NCBI GenBank assembly: GCA_016271365.2
Contig: CM057454.1
Coordinates: 1,166,505,055-1,166,569,054 of the forward strand
Origin: Neoceratodus forsteri
Lineage: Eukaryota; Chordata; Ceratodontiformes; Ceratodontidae
Direction: 5' to 3'
Length of the DNA: 64,000 nt
The notes under the pieces are model-generated. The model did no database searches. It was not told where the DNA came from and was given only the letters and a program-made list of their open reading frames with translations. Each line of letters starts with the position of its first letter. Within the stretch, counting starts at the first letter, position 1. Shown here in pieces: positions 1-11,134 of the stretch. The translations under genes were made by a program, and so were the position numbers.

Positions 1-59
1 TCAGTCTGCCTACTGATGTCACCAGCTGTATAAAGGGGGTGGACCTTAGCCCCACCTCT
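1..59 (+). repeat. Inner edge of DIRS-A left terminal region
   Basis: These bases pair as an inverted copy with 13,302-13,360: both contain GTCACCAGCTGTATAAAGG and the AGCCCCACCTC block. This marks the left ITR region of DIRS-A, whose outer end lies before the window. TATAAA within it could belong to the element promoter, but that is inference. Confidence 0.75.
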
Positions 60-205
60 TTTCCCACTGTTGACCCATGAGCTTTGGCCCCTTGGACAAC
101 TCATTGCTCCTGTCAACTGCCATCCTGTCTTCCAGTCAGACGTACCTGTTCTTTTCCTTTTCTCAAAAAATGTTTTTGCAAATTCTAGTTTATGTCATCT
201 CTGTC

Positions 206-2520
206 TCCCTCTACTTCACAACAGAATTCAAGTGTCCATGCAGGCAGAAAATTCTGGCCAAAGATGACCACTTACAGTGCCTTTTCTGTCTGGAGACTGC
301 TCACGACGTTAAGGCCTATCCCGATTGTGGTAAATTCAACCAGTGCACCAGGACCTGTCACCACAAAGCTCTCCAGGTCTATATTATGGAGCAGCAGCTC
401 ACCACCCTTCAGGCCCCATTGAAGGCCAACTCCTCAACCTCCTGATCGCTGACTCCCCATAAGGAGATATACCCAGGAGGGAAGCACCATTGTAGGGAAA
501 AGGAGCACAGTAGTTCAGAGTCCTGATCCAGATCTCCTCGTGAGGAGAAACAAATTAATTCTTGCTCTGGAGAAAGAGCGGGTTTAGCCCCTCTGTCAGA
601 CCTATCTACAGGCCTGTAGCTGTCGAAGGCTCCCACCCTCATGGTCTCAACAGACAGCAGCACTTTGGGACAGGGTCCTTCCAGACCCTCCCTTAGTCTT
701 AGACCCTTTCAGCACTCTTTCAGGCCTAAGAAGGGGTCTTCAACCGATAAGGTTGAGGTGTCCTCATCCTCCAGCCAGTCATCAGCCTCAGGTGACAGAC
801 ATGGATGCTGTGATCATTCCCACTCCAGGGAATGTTCCCCCAAGGACAAGTCATCATCAGCAGCAATTTGGTCCTTTCGATAAGTGGAAAGACGAGGGGC
901 AGACACCACTGGATAAGGCATCAGGTCCCAAAATGCCCGTTATCACCACTATGAGCCAGGTGTCTCAAGGGCACTCATCTCACAATCCATCATCATCCTC
1001 TACCATACGTCAGCCTGACAACAGGCCACCTGTTGACAGGTCATCAGATAACACCCCCCCCCCAGCACCTGACAACTTGACACTGGAGGTCCCGACTACA
1101 AGCGACCTGATGACAGAGGGGGCTACTCCCCCAAGTCAAGTCCACATGCAACTCCTGAAGAGCCTCCAGGACCCAGCTGCCCTGTCACCAACCCTGAGGA
1201 ACATCATGGTATGCCTTCTCAGGTATCAATGATTCCTTTAGCAGAAGTGGGAAATCCTTTTACCTCCTGGTTGAATACTGTCAAAGGGGATTTGCTAAAA
1301 AGAGATCACACACACACACACACACACTCCACCGCTTTCACAGCCTCCTATGCCATTCCCAGACAAGACTCCGACTTCGGACTCTCACCCCCAGTCTCCA
1401 TATTCCCCCAGGAACCTAACCCTTAGAAAGTCAGATTCCAACCACACTAGATGAAGGAGCAGATGTAACCACTCCTCCTCCTACAGATCCTCATCTGATG
1501 ATAGGAGCAGAAGTCACCCTGGGGGAAAACAGTCTAGGTCAGAGTCTTTGGACTCCTCCAGAAATTGCACTCATTCCTCAGATGACTGTTCCAGGGGATA
1601 TTCCCCAGAGCCAGAAGGTCCTGGAATTCACCCAGCTCCCCCACCAGACAAGCCTACATTTATGGATGTAATGCATCACATTCAGTTCCTAAATCAATGG
1701 GACACTGTAGAACTGGATCCAGAGAGGAAAAGACTCCATGCCTTTTTAGGGATGAGTGATCCAAGACCATTAGTCATCCCACCTCTGGTCCCTCCTTTAC
1801 AGGACTTAACCAGATTGGCATGGAAACATCCAGCATCTTTTTCAGCTGTACCTAAGAAGGCTGACAGGCTGCACAAGCCTCAAAAGACAGAGCCCTTTTT
1901 GGAAGAGAATCCTAGAGCAGACTCTATGGTCCTGACCGCGGCTAAGCAGGCCAAGCACATGAGCTCTCAATCTCCAGACAAGGAGTCGAAGTAGCTTGAC
2001 CATTTGGGCAGAAGGGTTTATACATCCTCCACCTGCTCCATTAGGTCACTGAATTCTCTGGTCCATATGGTGCAGTATCAAAACTCCCTCTGGAGGAAGG
2101 CTATTGATTTGGCCCAAAAGCAGCCAGATAACCCTCATGGACAGAGCTTTTGGACATGCTTCAGTCAGGCCTGGACATAATGAAAACATGTATTAAGAGC
2201 TTCCTATGACTCAGAAGACACCGCAACCAGGACAGCAGCCACCGGGGTTTCTCACCATCATCACGCCTGGCTCAGAGTTTCTGGATTTAGGCAGAACCTT
2301 CAAAATTCCATCCTAAATGCCCCTTTTCATGGTTCTGTCCTCTTTGGTGAAGAGGTGCCGAAAATTATAACTGAATTTCAGGACTCAGGCAAAGCAATCC
2401 AGTCAGTGCATCATATGTACCGGGCTGAACTCCAGCAGCATAGATGCAAGCCTTTTTGACGCCAGGATCAACATCGGCAGAAGAACCAACAGCCCCGAGC
2501 TTCCTTTAAATGAAAGGCTC
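206..2520 (+). pseudogene. DIRS-A Gag remnant
   Basis: A DIRS-style Gag in pieces. Codons around 230-330 give a Cys/His cluster (CPC, CLFC, then further Cys and His) like the zinc motif near the start of DIRS Gag. A middle piece at 1,548-1,994 keeps the conserved run around WKHPASFSAVPKKADRL, and 2,200-2,460 keeps the C-terminal block TAATGVSHHHHAWLR followed by an FHGSVLFG segment. In-frame stops occur (for example near 2,180 and 2,458) and frames shift between pieces. The role in a living element is particle/nucleocapsid formation. A CA microsatellite lies inside at about 1,307-1,328. The call rests on similarity to the intact-looking DIRS-B Gag in this window and on the downstream RT. Confidence 0.7.
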
Positions 2521-2699
2521 CCTCTCAGCCAGCAGGGAATAGTGGGGCCAGGAATCCAAAATCCTCCCAATCTTCCCTTCCTACCCTGGGTGCCTTCTCA
2601 TGACTTCCTGCTAACTTCCTCTCCTTCAGCAGAAGCAATGGGGGAAGTAGTGGGGGTCCAGTTCTCTCTCTAGCTCAGAGGGTGGACTAAAATAACTTT

Positions 2700-4155
2700 G
2701 GACCAGTGGGTGAGTGACATCATTGAAAAGGGACACATGCTGCAGTTCACCAAAATTCCTCTGGACAAACCTCCAGCCCCCTCTTGATCCACCCCACCCA
2801 CGTACCCCTAATTACAGAAGAGATACAGTCCTTGCTCTCAAAAAGAGCCATAGAGCCTGTCCCCCCTCCCAACAGAGAATGGGGTATTACTCCCACTTCT
2901 TCTTGGTTCCCAAGAAGACAGGGGACCTAAGGCCCATCCTGGATCTGAGCCACTTGAACAAGTGTCTCGCATACAGAAGGTTCAGAATGGTCATGCTGCC
3001 AGGCCTAATTCCGTTGCTGCACCAGGGGGATTGGCTCTGCTCTCTGGACATGCAAGATGCATACTTGCATGTTCCGGTGTTTCCAGCTCACAAAAGGTAT
3101 CTCTGGTTCACTTTTCCAGGGAAAAATTACCAATTCTGGGCTTTGCCTTTTGGCTCTCCTCAGCACCAAGGGTGTTCACCAAATGCCTGGCAATAATGCA
3201 GTTGCCCTATGCAGATGGGACCATTTTGTCTAGCTACCTAGACAACCAGCTCCTAACAGTCCCAACAAAGGAGTAGCTGATTCACACCCTTTCAACACCT
3301 TTTGGCTGTTTCTTAAGCTAGGGATTGCTGTCAACCTCCCAAAGTCCTATCCCTGACCCAAACAGCACCTCCAGTAAATAGGGGCAGTTCTGGAAACCCA
3401 ACAAGGGAGAGCCTTCCTTCCTTCTGACAGGGTCACTCAGCTGAGAGACCAGGCCTCCAGAGTAGCTGCAGTCAATTCGGTCATGGAATGATCGATGTTA
3501 CAGCTCTTAGACCATATGGTGGTGGCCACATCTCTGATGCTGTTGGCACACCTCCATATGAGAATTCCCCAGTGGAACTTAAGAGTGCAATGGAAGCATA
3601 TCTTGATATGTTTATGTCTCATGTATGTTTTCTCTGTGTAAAAGTGAATAAAATGTTAATGGCAAAAAAAAAGAGTGCAATGGAACCAGACATCTGACAG
3701 TCTGGACTACCTGATATGGGTATCAAGAGCTGTCAAACAGGAGCTGTCTTGGTGGCTGACTTCAGCCAGACTAGAGTCCGGAGTTCTGTTCCAGGCAGAT
3801 TCACTGACCCAGATCCTCACCACGGATGCATTGGGTCTAGGATGGGGAGCTCATTTTCAGAATTGCCATACTTGGGGCACATGGTTAGACAGAGAAATGT
3901 CCCTACACGTCAACATCCTAGAGATGAGGATGATTCTGTATGTAATGCAGGCCTTTCAGACTCATCTATCCCAAGGTCCCCTGCTTATTCAAACAGACAT
4001 GTCAGTGGTCTTCTATATCAACAAGCAGGAAGGGGGACACTCCTACCCTCTGTGCAGAGAAGCCATGAGAGTGTGGTATTGGTAGATTGAACACAGGCTC
4101 CTTTTAATAGCAGTCTATGTTCCAGGAGTTCAGAATGTCCTAGCAGATGAGCTTA
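2700..4155 (+). pseudogene. DIRS-A reverse transcriptase / RNase H remnant
   Basis: The frame from 2,714 shows the DIRS RT blocks FFLVPKKTGDLRPILDLSHL and SLDMQDAYLHVPV, then shifts frame near 3,150. The catalytic box at 3,235-3,246 reads YLDN instead of YLDD, so a catalytic aspartate is lost. RNase H follows in the 3,675-4,085 frame (TTDALGLGWGAH, ILEMRM, QTDMSVVFYINKQ), with the end of the domain (VLADELS) at about 4,138-4,160, where a CR1 copy interrupts it. A 75-bp polyadenylated insertion sits at 3,596-3,670. Clearly dead. Confidence 0.85.
3596..3670 (+). mobile_element. 75-bp polyadenylated retro-insert with 15-bp TSD
   Basis: AAGAGTGCAATGGAA occurs at 3,581-3,595 and again at 3,671-3,685. 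Between them lies 75 bp ending in AATAAA, about 12 further bases and a run of A. This is how a severely 5'-truncated mRNA 3' end inserted by LINE machinery looks. The source transcript is not recognised. Confidence 0.8.
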
Positions 4156-4156
4156 G

Positions 4157-5580
4157 CTATGAACATATGAACTTTACCGACGGATAAAGGCCTAGAGGTC
4201 TATCAAGTCTGTTCGAATCTACAACCAGCACCCTTTATTCTGCAGCTGCCACTCCCTTCCATTGACCCTCCCCCTTGCCCTGTCCCATCCCCTTTTGAAG
4301 CTGTCCACTCTTCTACTGGATACCACTTATGCCAGTAACACATTCCACCCATCTACCACCCTCTCCATGAAAAAGTGTCTCCTCATCGCCCTCCTGAGCC
4401 TTCCTCCCTCCAGTCTCATATCATGGCCCTGGGTGTCCCTTTCCTCCCTTACTTTGAACAGCCCCTCTGTACCTGTCTTGTTTATTCCTTTCATGTACTT
4501 AAAGGTTTCAATCATGCCCCCCTGTCTCTCCTCACTTCCAGTGAGTACATGTTGAACTCCGTCACCCTCCTCTCATATGATAAGTTCCCCAGCCCCTTGG
4601 TCATCTTTGTCACCCTGTGCTGCACCTCCTCTAGTAACCTAATGTCCCTCTTCAGATACGGGCGCCAGTACTGCATGCAGTACTCCAGGTGCAATCTAAC
4701 TAATGACCTATATAGTGGCAGAATCACCTCTTCCATCCTCAAGGATTTGCCCCTTGCAATGTAACCCAGCATTTTGTTGGCCTTTGCAGCGGCCTTCTTA
4801 TATTGTGCCAAGTTGTTCATTGACCCTGTAATGAGCACCCTCAGATCCTTCTCCTCCTCTGCCTGAGCTAGCTGCACTCCTCCCAGCTGGTAACTCCTCC
4901 TCGGGTTCTTCACCCCTAAATGCAGCACCTTGCACTTTTTGGCATTAAACCCCAGTTGCCAGGTGTCTGACCAGGTTTCCAGCTTTGCCTGATCATCCTG
5001 CAACCCCTACCATTACCCTAGGTCATTCACCACCACTCCCATGTTGGTATCATCAGCAAACAGACTGATCTTGCTCTTGATGTTCAATGATATGTCTGCA
5101 ATGAATATCCCAAACAACACTGGTCCCAACACTGAGCCCTGCGGAACACCGCTCATCACTATCCTTGGGGATGAGAGCTCCCCACCCACCACCACCCACT
5201 GTTGCCTTCCCTGAAGCCAGTTGCCTACCCATCTCACTAAATTTGCCCCTGCCGCTGTGCCTTCTAACTTACTTCCCAGCCTCCCATGTGGCACCGAGTC
5301 AAATGCCTTGCTGCAGTCCAGATACAGGACATCCACTGCGTGGCCCTTTTCCAGTTGCCTAGTTATCCAGTCATAGAACTCCACCAGGTTGGTTTGACAG
5401 GATCTGCCATGTATGAAGCTATGCTATCTGCTGTCCTGTTGTCCTTTGGCCTCCAGGAGGGCCACCAGCCTCTCCTTCAGGATAGTCTCCATCAGCTTAC
5501 CCACGATGAATGTGAGGCTCACCGGCCTGTAGTTTCTGGGTTCATCCTTGGGGCCATTCTTGTGTTGCTCATGATCCAAA
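4157..5580 (-). mobile_element. CR1-clade LINE, 5'-truncated, inside DIRS-A
   Basis: The minus strand carries RT and the C-terminal region of a CR1-type LINE; the 3' end is at about 4,157 and the truncated 5' end at about 5,580. DIRS-A coding resumes at about 5,590 (ELDLFASPCNAKLP). The variant differs from the other CR1 copies here: it has AAAKANKMLGYIARG where those at 20,212 and 32,846 have AGGILGCIGRG-type text, so at least two CR1 lineages are present. Confidence 0.85.
4512..5470 (-). pseudogene. CR1 reverse transcriptase fragment
   Basis: Two minus-strand frames (5,384-5,013 and 5,003-4,512) give successive RT blocks: VLYLDCSKAFDSVPH, MSGVPQGSVLGPVLF, SLFADDT (catalytic YADD-type box), TWQLGFNAKKCKVLHLG, then LPLYRSLVRLHLEYCMQYW. 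This order is standard for the CR1/L2/Jockey group. The endonuclease is missing through 5' truncation. A stop/frame break lies between the two frames near 5,005 and another upstream of 5,384. It would have primed reverse transcription of its own RNA; it is now inactive. Confidence 0.85.
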
Positions 5581-5589
5581 AACCATGAG

Positions 5590-7290
5590 TCTGAGTTGCT
5601 TCAAGAAGTGGTGGATGACCTCTTTGAGAGATGGGAAAGTCCAGAGCTGGACCTCTTCGCGTCCCCGTGCAATGCAAAACTGCCTAATTTCTGCTGGCTA
5701 GATCCAGGGCATGGTGTTTTCTTGTGAGATGCATTGTCCCATTGCTGGACAGGGAGGTTCCTGTATGCTTTTCCTCCCTTCCTTCTTCAGAGAGTGCTCC
5801 TCAAACTACAGGCAGATCATGCCACAATGATCCTGATTGATCCTCTTTGGCCACGCCAGATATGGTTTCCACTCCTGCAGTAACTGGCAGTGGAACTGCC
5901 CTTTCAGCTACCAATCCTTCCCAACTTTCTCTCTCAAGAAATGGGAACTTTTGTCCAACCAGGCCTTCGGTCCTTACACCTACAAGCCAGGCTCTTACAA
6001 ACGTAGCCATTTCCAGGCATGGGGTGTCACAAAGGGTGGCAGAGATGCAAACAGAAGCAAGAAAGCCATCTACAATAGCTACTTATACCATGAAATGGAA
6101 ACACTTTTGCATCTGGGCAGCTGCATGCTTCCTGGACCCACTGTTTTGCTCAGTGAATTCAGTCCTGAAATATCTCCTTTCGCTTTTGGATAAGGGGCTG
6201 CCCTACTTCTCTATAAAGGTGCACCTCTGTGCCATTTCGACATATCACTCACCTGAAGAGGGCAAGAAGATAGCACAATTGGAATTCACTTGTACTTTCC
6301 TAAGGGACATACTTCACATTAAGCCTCCCATCATGGATACAGTTCCCCCTTGGGATTTACTTTTTGTTCTTGAAAAGTTGACACTGCCTCCCTACAAACT
6401 GGCTGTGGATTGCGACTTGTGTTTTCTCTCTTGCAAAACGTTATTTTTAGTTACCATTCCTTCAGCTCGAAGGATTTCAGAGCTGCAAGCCCTAATGAGT
6501 AGGTAACCTTATTTAGTTTTTCACAGAGACAGTGTCTCTGAGCACCAATCCTAAGTTTCTTCCGGAAGGTGGTGTCAGATTTAATCCTGAATCAAGACAT
6601 TTCTCTTCCAGTTTACTACCCTGACTATTTTTTATTTTTTTTATTTTAGTCTTTGGTAACTGGGTAAGGCCCACTAGGCAAGTGCCTGTTTTCAGGGGTG
6701 ACCTGGGAGCACTGGGCGGTTAAGTAACTTGCTTAGAGTCACACAGTATGCAAGTGGAGGCTGTGAGAATCAAACACAGGTCTGGTCTGCTGGATGTACC
6801 AAGCTCGTTCATGGCTTGTTACTCTAACCTCTAGGTTATACTGTCGGCACAAATAATATTCAAATAATCTTCAAATAAGGGAGAAGCCCTTCTTTAAACC
6901 TTAGATGTCCACAGGATTCTTAAATATTATTTGGACCATACTAAGCTGATAAGGGAGTCAGATCAGTTTTTCCTTTTGCTCCCAAGGTCTTGGGAAAACC
7001 AGTTGCAAGGTGGGCCATGTCAAAATGGCTAACTAATTGCATTACATTCATTTACAATAAGTATGACAAACCCTTAACGGGACCGGTTAAGGAGCATTCC
7101 ACAGGGGGGTGGCAGCATCATTTGCAGCCATGAAAAATGAGTCTACAGCTGATATCCAGTATATGCTGCCACAACATGGAATTCTGTGCATACCTTCGTT
7201 AAGTACTACACCCTGGATACTGCTTCCAGAAAAAGGGCTGGATTCAGCCTTGCTGTGCTCCAAGGTCTAATTTCGTAAAAAAAAAAAAAA
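5590..7290 (+). pseudogene. DIRS-A tyrosine recombinase remnant
   Basis: The segment from 5,640 reads ELDLFASPCNAKLPNFCW, the typical run after the DIRS RNase H. The 5,847-6,506 frame then contains the recombinase core-binding region (EARKPSTIATYTMKWKHF) and the first catalytic-arginine block (SARRISELQAL), nearly the same as in DIRS-B. After the SINE at about 6,626-6,853 the catalytic domain continues in shifted frames, with the HSTGG/CHNMEF-type remnant around 7,090-7,290. In DIRS elements this enzyme integrates a circular intermediate. Multiple frame breaks make this copy dead. Confidence 0.8.
6626..6853 (-). mobile_element. tRNA-headed CORE/MIR-like SINE
   Basis: Read on the minus strand from about 6,853, it begins with a tRNA-like head: an A-box-like AACCTAGAGGTTAGAG and a B-box-like GTTTGATTC. 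A CORE/MIR-like block follows (TGTGTGACTCTAAGCAAG), then a tail CCTGAAAACAGGCACTTGCC and an A/T-rich end. It interrupts the DIRS-A recombinase. The tail matches the LINE 3' end at 40,390-40,486, so the SINE probably borrows that LINE's machinery. Confidence 0.75.
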
Positions 7291-7391
7291 AAAGGGCGAA
7301 TTTAAGCATGACACACAGTTTTTTCCCTGGAAGTTTACCTTTTTTACAGCCTCCCTTCTTATCCATAAGGAATACTGAATGGGACTCTGTC

Positions 7392-7434
7392 CTTATTGTG
7401 TAGCCTGCTGCAGGAGCTCTTACTTGAAGCAAGA
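7392..7434 (+). repeat. DIRS-A internal complementary region, left half
   Basis: CCTTATTGTGTAGCCTG and CAGGAGCTC here match the right ITR at 13,425-13,460 in the same orientation (CCTTATGGTGTAGCCTG, CAGGAGTTC). In a DIRS element a copy of the ITR outer part at this place, after the recombinase, is the left half of the ICR. The right half is at 13,131-13,172, on the far side of DIRS-B. Confidence 0.65.
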
Positions 7435-7640
7435 TGAAAAAATTACTCACCTTAGTAATGTTGTTTCTTCTAATGGAGTCTTGCTATATTATGACAATTG
7501 CAGTTTGTCCCACCATTAGAACTGCTCTGGAGGTAAAAGGGTTAACTACCATTCTAAGAATGGAGTTTAGAGCGTGAGCTCAGTTAGAGAAGCTCTGTCT
7601 GGATAAGTGCAAACCCAAACTGTCAGATCTTTACGAGCAA
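7435..7640 (-). repeat. DIRS-B right inverted terminal repeat
   Basis: Bases about 7,471-7,637 are an inverted copy of about 12,950-13,120, including CTTGCTATATTATGACAATT, the TTAACTACCATTCTAAGAAT block and AGAGAAGCTCTGTCTGGAT. The outermost ~36 bases (AATTACTCACCTTAGTAATG and on) occur only in this ITR and in the ICR, as expected for the longer DIRS right end. Confidence 0.9.
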
Positions 7641-7901
7641 AAACTCACTAAGGTTCTGTGTCGAAGCTGTAACCTACACTAGCCAACTGGCTACCTAAAT
7701 ATTAACACATATTCCTGGCCCCAACACAAAGACTCAAGTCAGGGAACCAAAAAATAATAAAGTAAGGTCAAATAACATACCACACCCCAAAACCCCAAGA
7801 AGGGGTGAAAAACATAAAATGGGCATAACTGGTGCCCACACTGGACTGCCCACCCCATACCCAAGTAGAAGTTCTGAGAGGGGCAGGCTGGGGGGGAGGT
7901 C

Positions 7902-8000
7902 ATAATATAGCAAGACTCCATTAGAAGAAACAACATTACTAAGGTGAGTAATTTTTTCTTCAAACAACATGAAGTCTTGCTATATTATGACAATTGCAGA
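7902..8000 (-). repeat. DIRS-B internal complementary region (ICR)
   Basis: 7,905-7,960 is the inverted complement of the right-ITR outer end at 7,439-7,500. The adjoining 7,961-8,000 equals the complement of the left-ITR outer end (compare 13,092-13,130). The two meet at 7,958-7,963. In DIRS elements this composite serves as template for restoring ends and forming the circle. The matching arms could also form a long stem-loop with 7,437-7,500. Confidence 0.9.
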
Positions 8001-8036
8001 CTACACAGCAGTACCTCCATGGAGGAGGGACAGAAC

Positions 8037-9066
8037 CTACTTAGGGAATAGGCTCTGAAGCACGGCTGTGCCAAATCGAGCATCCCTCCTGGCCTGGATA
8101 TCCAAGGAGTAATGCTTGGTGAAAGTGTGTACCATTTTCCAGGTAGCTGCTTGACATATCTCTAAAATAGGGATGTCTCTGGCAGCAGCTATAGACGCAG
8201 CTGTACCTCTGGTAGAGTGAGCCCTCAGGCCTGAAGGGGGAACCTTTCCCAGTTTTTGATAACAAAATTGGATACAAGAGACAATCCACCTGGCAATGGA
8301 TCTCTTAGTGGCAGGTTTACCTTTTCCAACCTCACCATAAGTGAGAAAAAGTTGGAGGGATTCGAACCTGTGACCCTGGTACGCCATGTAGTAACTTAGG
8401 GCCCCTTAACATCTAGTTGTGCAGCCCTCTCACCAGAGGAGGAATGATCAGTGAAGAACACTGGAAGGGAGATAGATTGGTTAAGGTGGAAATCTGAAAC
8501 CACCTTAGGCAAAAACTTCCTGTTAGTCCTGAGGACTACCTTATCCCTGTGAAAGGAAATAAAGTCAGTCTCCACTGACAAGGCTTGTAACTCACTTATG
8601 CGCCTGGCAGAAGTGATGGCTACTAGAAAAACAGTTTTCCAAGTCAGATACTTGAGCTCTGCAGAAGACAGAGGTTCAAAGGGAGGTTGCATCAACTGAG
8701 CAATGCAAACATTAAGATCCCAGGCAGGGGCCGGGTCCCTGAAAGGTGGATTAGTATGAAGTAATCCCTTGAAAAACTTGAAAAATACAGGGTGAGTGGA
8801 AAGGGAAGAGGGCTTTCCTGCTGAAATAAAAGCAGAGACAGCTGCCAAATGTACTTTCAGGGGAGCTGGTCTCAGGCCCAAAGAATTAAGATGGACCATA
8901 TAGTCCAAAACAATGGGCAAATCAGCAGATACCGGGGAAATATGCTTCTCTGAGCACCAGATGGAAAACCTTTTCCATTTAGAATTATAAGTAGTCTAGT
9001 GGAAGGCTTCCTAGAAGCCTTCAGGATGTCGAGAACACCTTGAGAAAGGTGTAGGTCAGCAAACTC
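8037..9066 (-). pseudogene. DIRS-B tyrosine recombinase, lightly damaged
   Basis: Minus-strand reading gives ASRKPSTR (core-binding start) near 9,030, then the 8,920-8,396 frame with PIVLDYMVHL and the arginine block SARRISELQALS, then the 8,387-8,037 frame with HSTRGTAASIAAARD (HxxR box) and TKHYSLD (candidate catalytic Tyr). Frame breaks are near 8,940 and in the GGGG/CCCC run near 8,396-8,401, the latter a single-base indel. It is expected to integrate the circular cDNA. The enzyme residues are present, so the lesions look recent. Confidence 0.88.
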
Positions 9067-9425
9067 TAACTCCTCAAGAGCCAGGCCTTGAGGTTGAGGA
9101 TTGAGATTCGGATACCAAACTCTCCCTGGGCACAAGATAAGAGATTGTGCCTCCTGGGAGCACAAGGAAGATGGACTGCTAAGGACAGAAGGAGTGGGTA
9201 CCAGGGCTGCCTGTCCCAATCTGGAGCAATCGACATCCTGCAAGGCTGGGATCTGATTTTGACTAGCACCTTGAATAGAGAGGGAAGGGGAAAAGCATAT
9301 AGAAACTTCCTTCCCAATCTAGGAGAAAAGGCATCCAGGGGGACTGAGCCCATCACTGGGGGCCTGCAACAAAACAGTGGAAGTTGGTGATTGTCTGGGG
9401 CTGCGAAAAGATCTATCTGAGGGTG
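9066..9425 (-). pseudogene. DIRS-B region between RNase H and recombinase
   Basis: In the 9,644-9,066 minus-strand frame the text IDLFAAPDNHQLPLFC appears just after the RNase H ORF stop. It matches DIRS-A ELDLFASPCNAKLPNFC (from about 5,650). The RT/RNase H frame therefore originally continued here, and a frameshift near 9,425 separates the two parts. Confidence 0.75.
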
Positions 9426-10810
9426 CCCCATCTGGCAAAAACTATCCCCAGTACTTGGGGATCCAGTGACCATTCGTGATGGCCCTGGGAAATCCTGCTG
9501 AGAGCATCTGCCAGGACATTGTCCTTTCCTGGGAGGTGAACTGCTATGAGGGAAGTGTTCAGGGAATAAGCCAGAGACCACAACTTCATTGCTTCGGTGC
9601 ACAAGGCCGAAGACCGAGTGCCCCCCTGTTTGTTGATGTACCACATTGTGGTGGTGTTGTCTGTTCTGACTTGTACCACTTTGTTCTGAACAGATGCAGA
9701 AAACACTTCAAGTGCTAGAAAGACAGCTCTGAGTTCCAGCAAATTGATGTGGAGCAGAGATTCCTGAGGGGACCACACTCCCCGGGTGGAGAGGTCGCCC
9801 ATATGAGCTCCCCATCCCAGAAGGGACGCATCCGTAGTGAGGGTCAAGGAATGAGATAGAGGGATGAAGGGGACCCCTAATCTTAAATTGCTCTGATCCT
9901 GCCACCACTGAAGGGCCTGGATCAGGGTTCGAGTCACTGGGATCAACTTGGAAAGGGGATCTTTTCTCTGAGACCAAAAGGCTCTCAAGTGAAACTGAAT
10001 GTCCCTTATCTGAAATCTTGCTCCTTGCACTACAGCTATGGAGGCAGCCATGTGTCCTGGAAGCTGTAAGAAGTGCCTTGCTGGTCGAGAGACCTGCAGA
10101 GTGAAGGAGGAGGCCAGGGCCACCGGGTTCCTTACCCTCTCTAAGGGTAGGAAGGCTCTGGCCTGCTTTGTGTCCAATTCTGCACCTATGAAGGTGAGTA
10201 CCTGAACAGGTTCCAGAACTGACTTTGGAAGATTGAGCAGGAAGCCCAGAGAGGTGAGCAGCTGCTGGGTAACTTTCAGGTGTGATTTGACCTGTTCCGG
10301 AGACTGGTCTACAATGAGCCAGTCATCTAGATAGGGAAAGACAACAATCCTTTGTCTTCTTAAATGAGCAGCTGCTACTGCCAGACATTTTGTGAATACC
10401 CTTGGGGCAGAGGTGAGGCCGAAGAGCATTGCTCTGAACTGGTAATGACCTGAGGGCAGTTCGAATCTGAGGTACTTTCGATGGGAGCTTCTGATTAGAA
10501 CATGGAAATAGGCATCCTTGAGGTCCAGGGAAGCTAGCCAGTCCCCTGGCCTTAGGGAAGGTAAAATCATTGCCAGAGTCACCATTTTGAACTTTGGTTT
10601 CAAAAGATGCTTGTTCAGATATCTTAGGTCTAAAATGGGCCGCCATTCTCCTGTCTTTTTTGGGGTAAGGAAGTACCTGAAGTACAGACCCTTGCCCTGG
10701 TGTAGGGGGGAAACCCTTTCTACAGCTCTGAGGGCTAGGAGGGTTGAGACTTCTGATTCTAAGGTAAAGGTCTCTAGAGGGTTTGCAGGTGGAAAAAATC
10801 TGGCTCTCAT
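9413..10810 (-). CDS. DIRS-B reverse transcriptase / RNase H
   Basis: A 465-codon open frame. The RT part starts around residue 60: FRYFLTPKKTGEWRPILDL, SLDLKDAYFHVLI, LPSGHYQFRAMLFGL, and the catalytic YLDDWL with both aspartates. RNase H follows at about residues 325-440: TTDASLLGWGAH, NLLELRAV, VRTDNTTTMWYINKQGG, and LADALSR. This is the DIRS-type RT plus RNase H that makes the element cDNA in the cell. The first Met is not necessarily the true start, because Gag precedes it. The frame ends early through a frameshift near 9,425. It is the best preserved enzyme in the window. Confidence 0.92.
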   Translation of the reverse strand: MRARFFPPANPLETFTLESEVSTLLALRAVERVSPLHQGKGLYFRYFLTPKKTGEWRPILDLRYLNKHLLKPKFKMVTLAMILPSLRPGDWLASLDLKDAYFHVLIRSSHRKYLRFELPSGHYQFRAMLFGLTSAPRVFTKCLAVAAAHLRRQRIVVFPYLDDWLIVDQSPEQVKSHLKVTQQLLTSLGFLLNLPKSVLEPVQVLTFIGAELDTKQARAFLPLERVRNPVALASSFTLQVSRPARHFLQLPGHMAASIAVVQGARFQIRDIQFHLRAFWSQRKDPLSKLIPVTRTLIQALQWWQDQSNLRLGVPFIPLSHSLTLTTDASLLGWGAHMGDLSTRGVWSPQESLLHINLLELRAVFLALEVFSASVQNKVVQVRTDNTTTMWYINKQGGTRSSALCTEAMKLWSLAYSLNTSLIAVHLPGKDNVLADALSRISQGHHEWSLDPQVLGIVFARWGTLR

Positions 10811-11134
10811 CTTTGGAAATGTTTTGAAGCTGAGAACTAGACCCTGGCTTACTAGTTCCAGGACCCATTTGTCTGATGTTAGAGACTCCCAGTCCTGAAC
10901 GAAGTAAGCCAGCCTGCCCCTACAGGTAGTGGAGAACCGGCCCTGGGCACCCCATCAGGGTGCCTGTTTGGCAGGGACTTTGGGCTGAGGGGTGGTAGCA
11001 GACCTACTTGCACCCCGTCTGCCTCTGCCTCTGAAGAACCCCCTCTGAGCATAAGTAGAAGAAGCCTGAGTTTGGTAAAAAGGCCTGTGAAAGGGCCTAC
11101 CTCTACCCCTGGGGGTCTGCTTCTGAGGAGTGGC

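Noticed and set aside
77..445. 122-codon frame with a hydrophobic N-terminus as a membrane protein
   Set aside because: The informative part is the Cys/His cluster of a DIRS Gag in the same frame; the hydrophobic start is upstream non-coding sequence read through.
8358..8375. GGATTCGAACCTGTGACC looks like a tRNA T-arm/B-box in reverse
   Set aside because: It lies inside the DIRS-B recombinase at a place where the coding text has the expected spacing in one frame, and no acceptor or anticodon arm is present. Coincidence.
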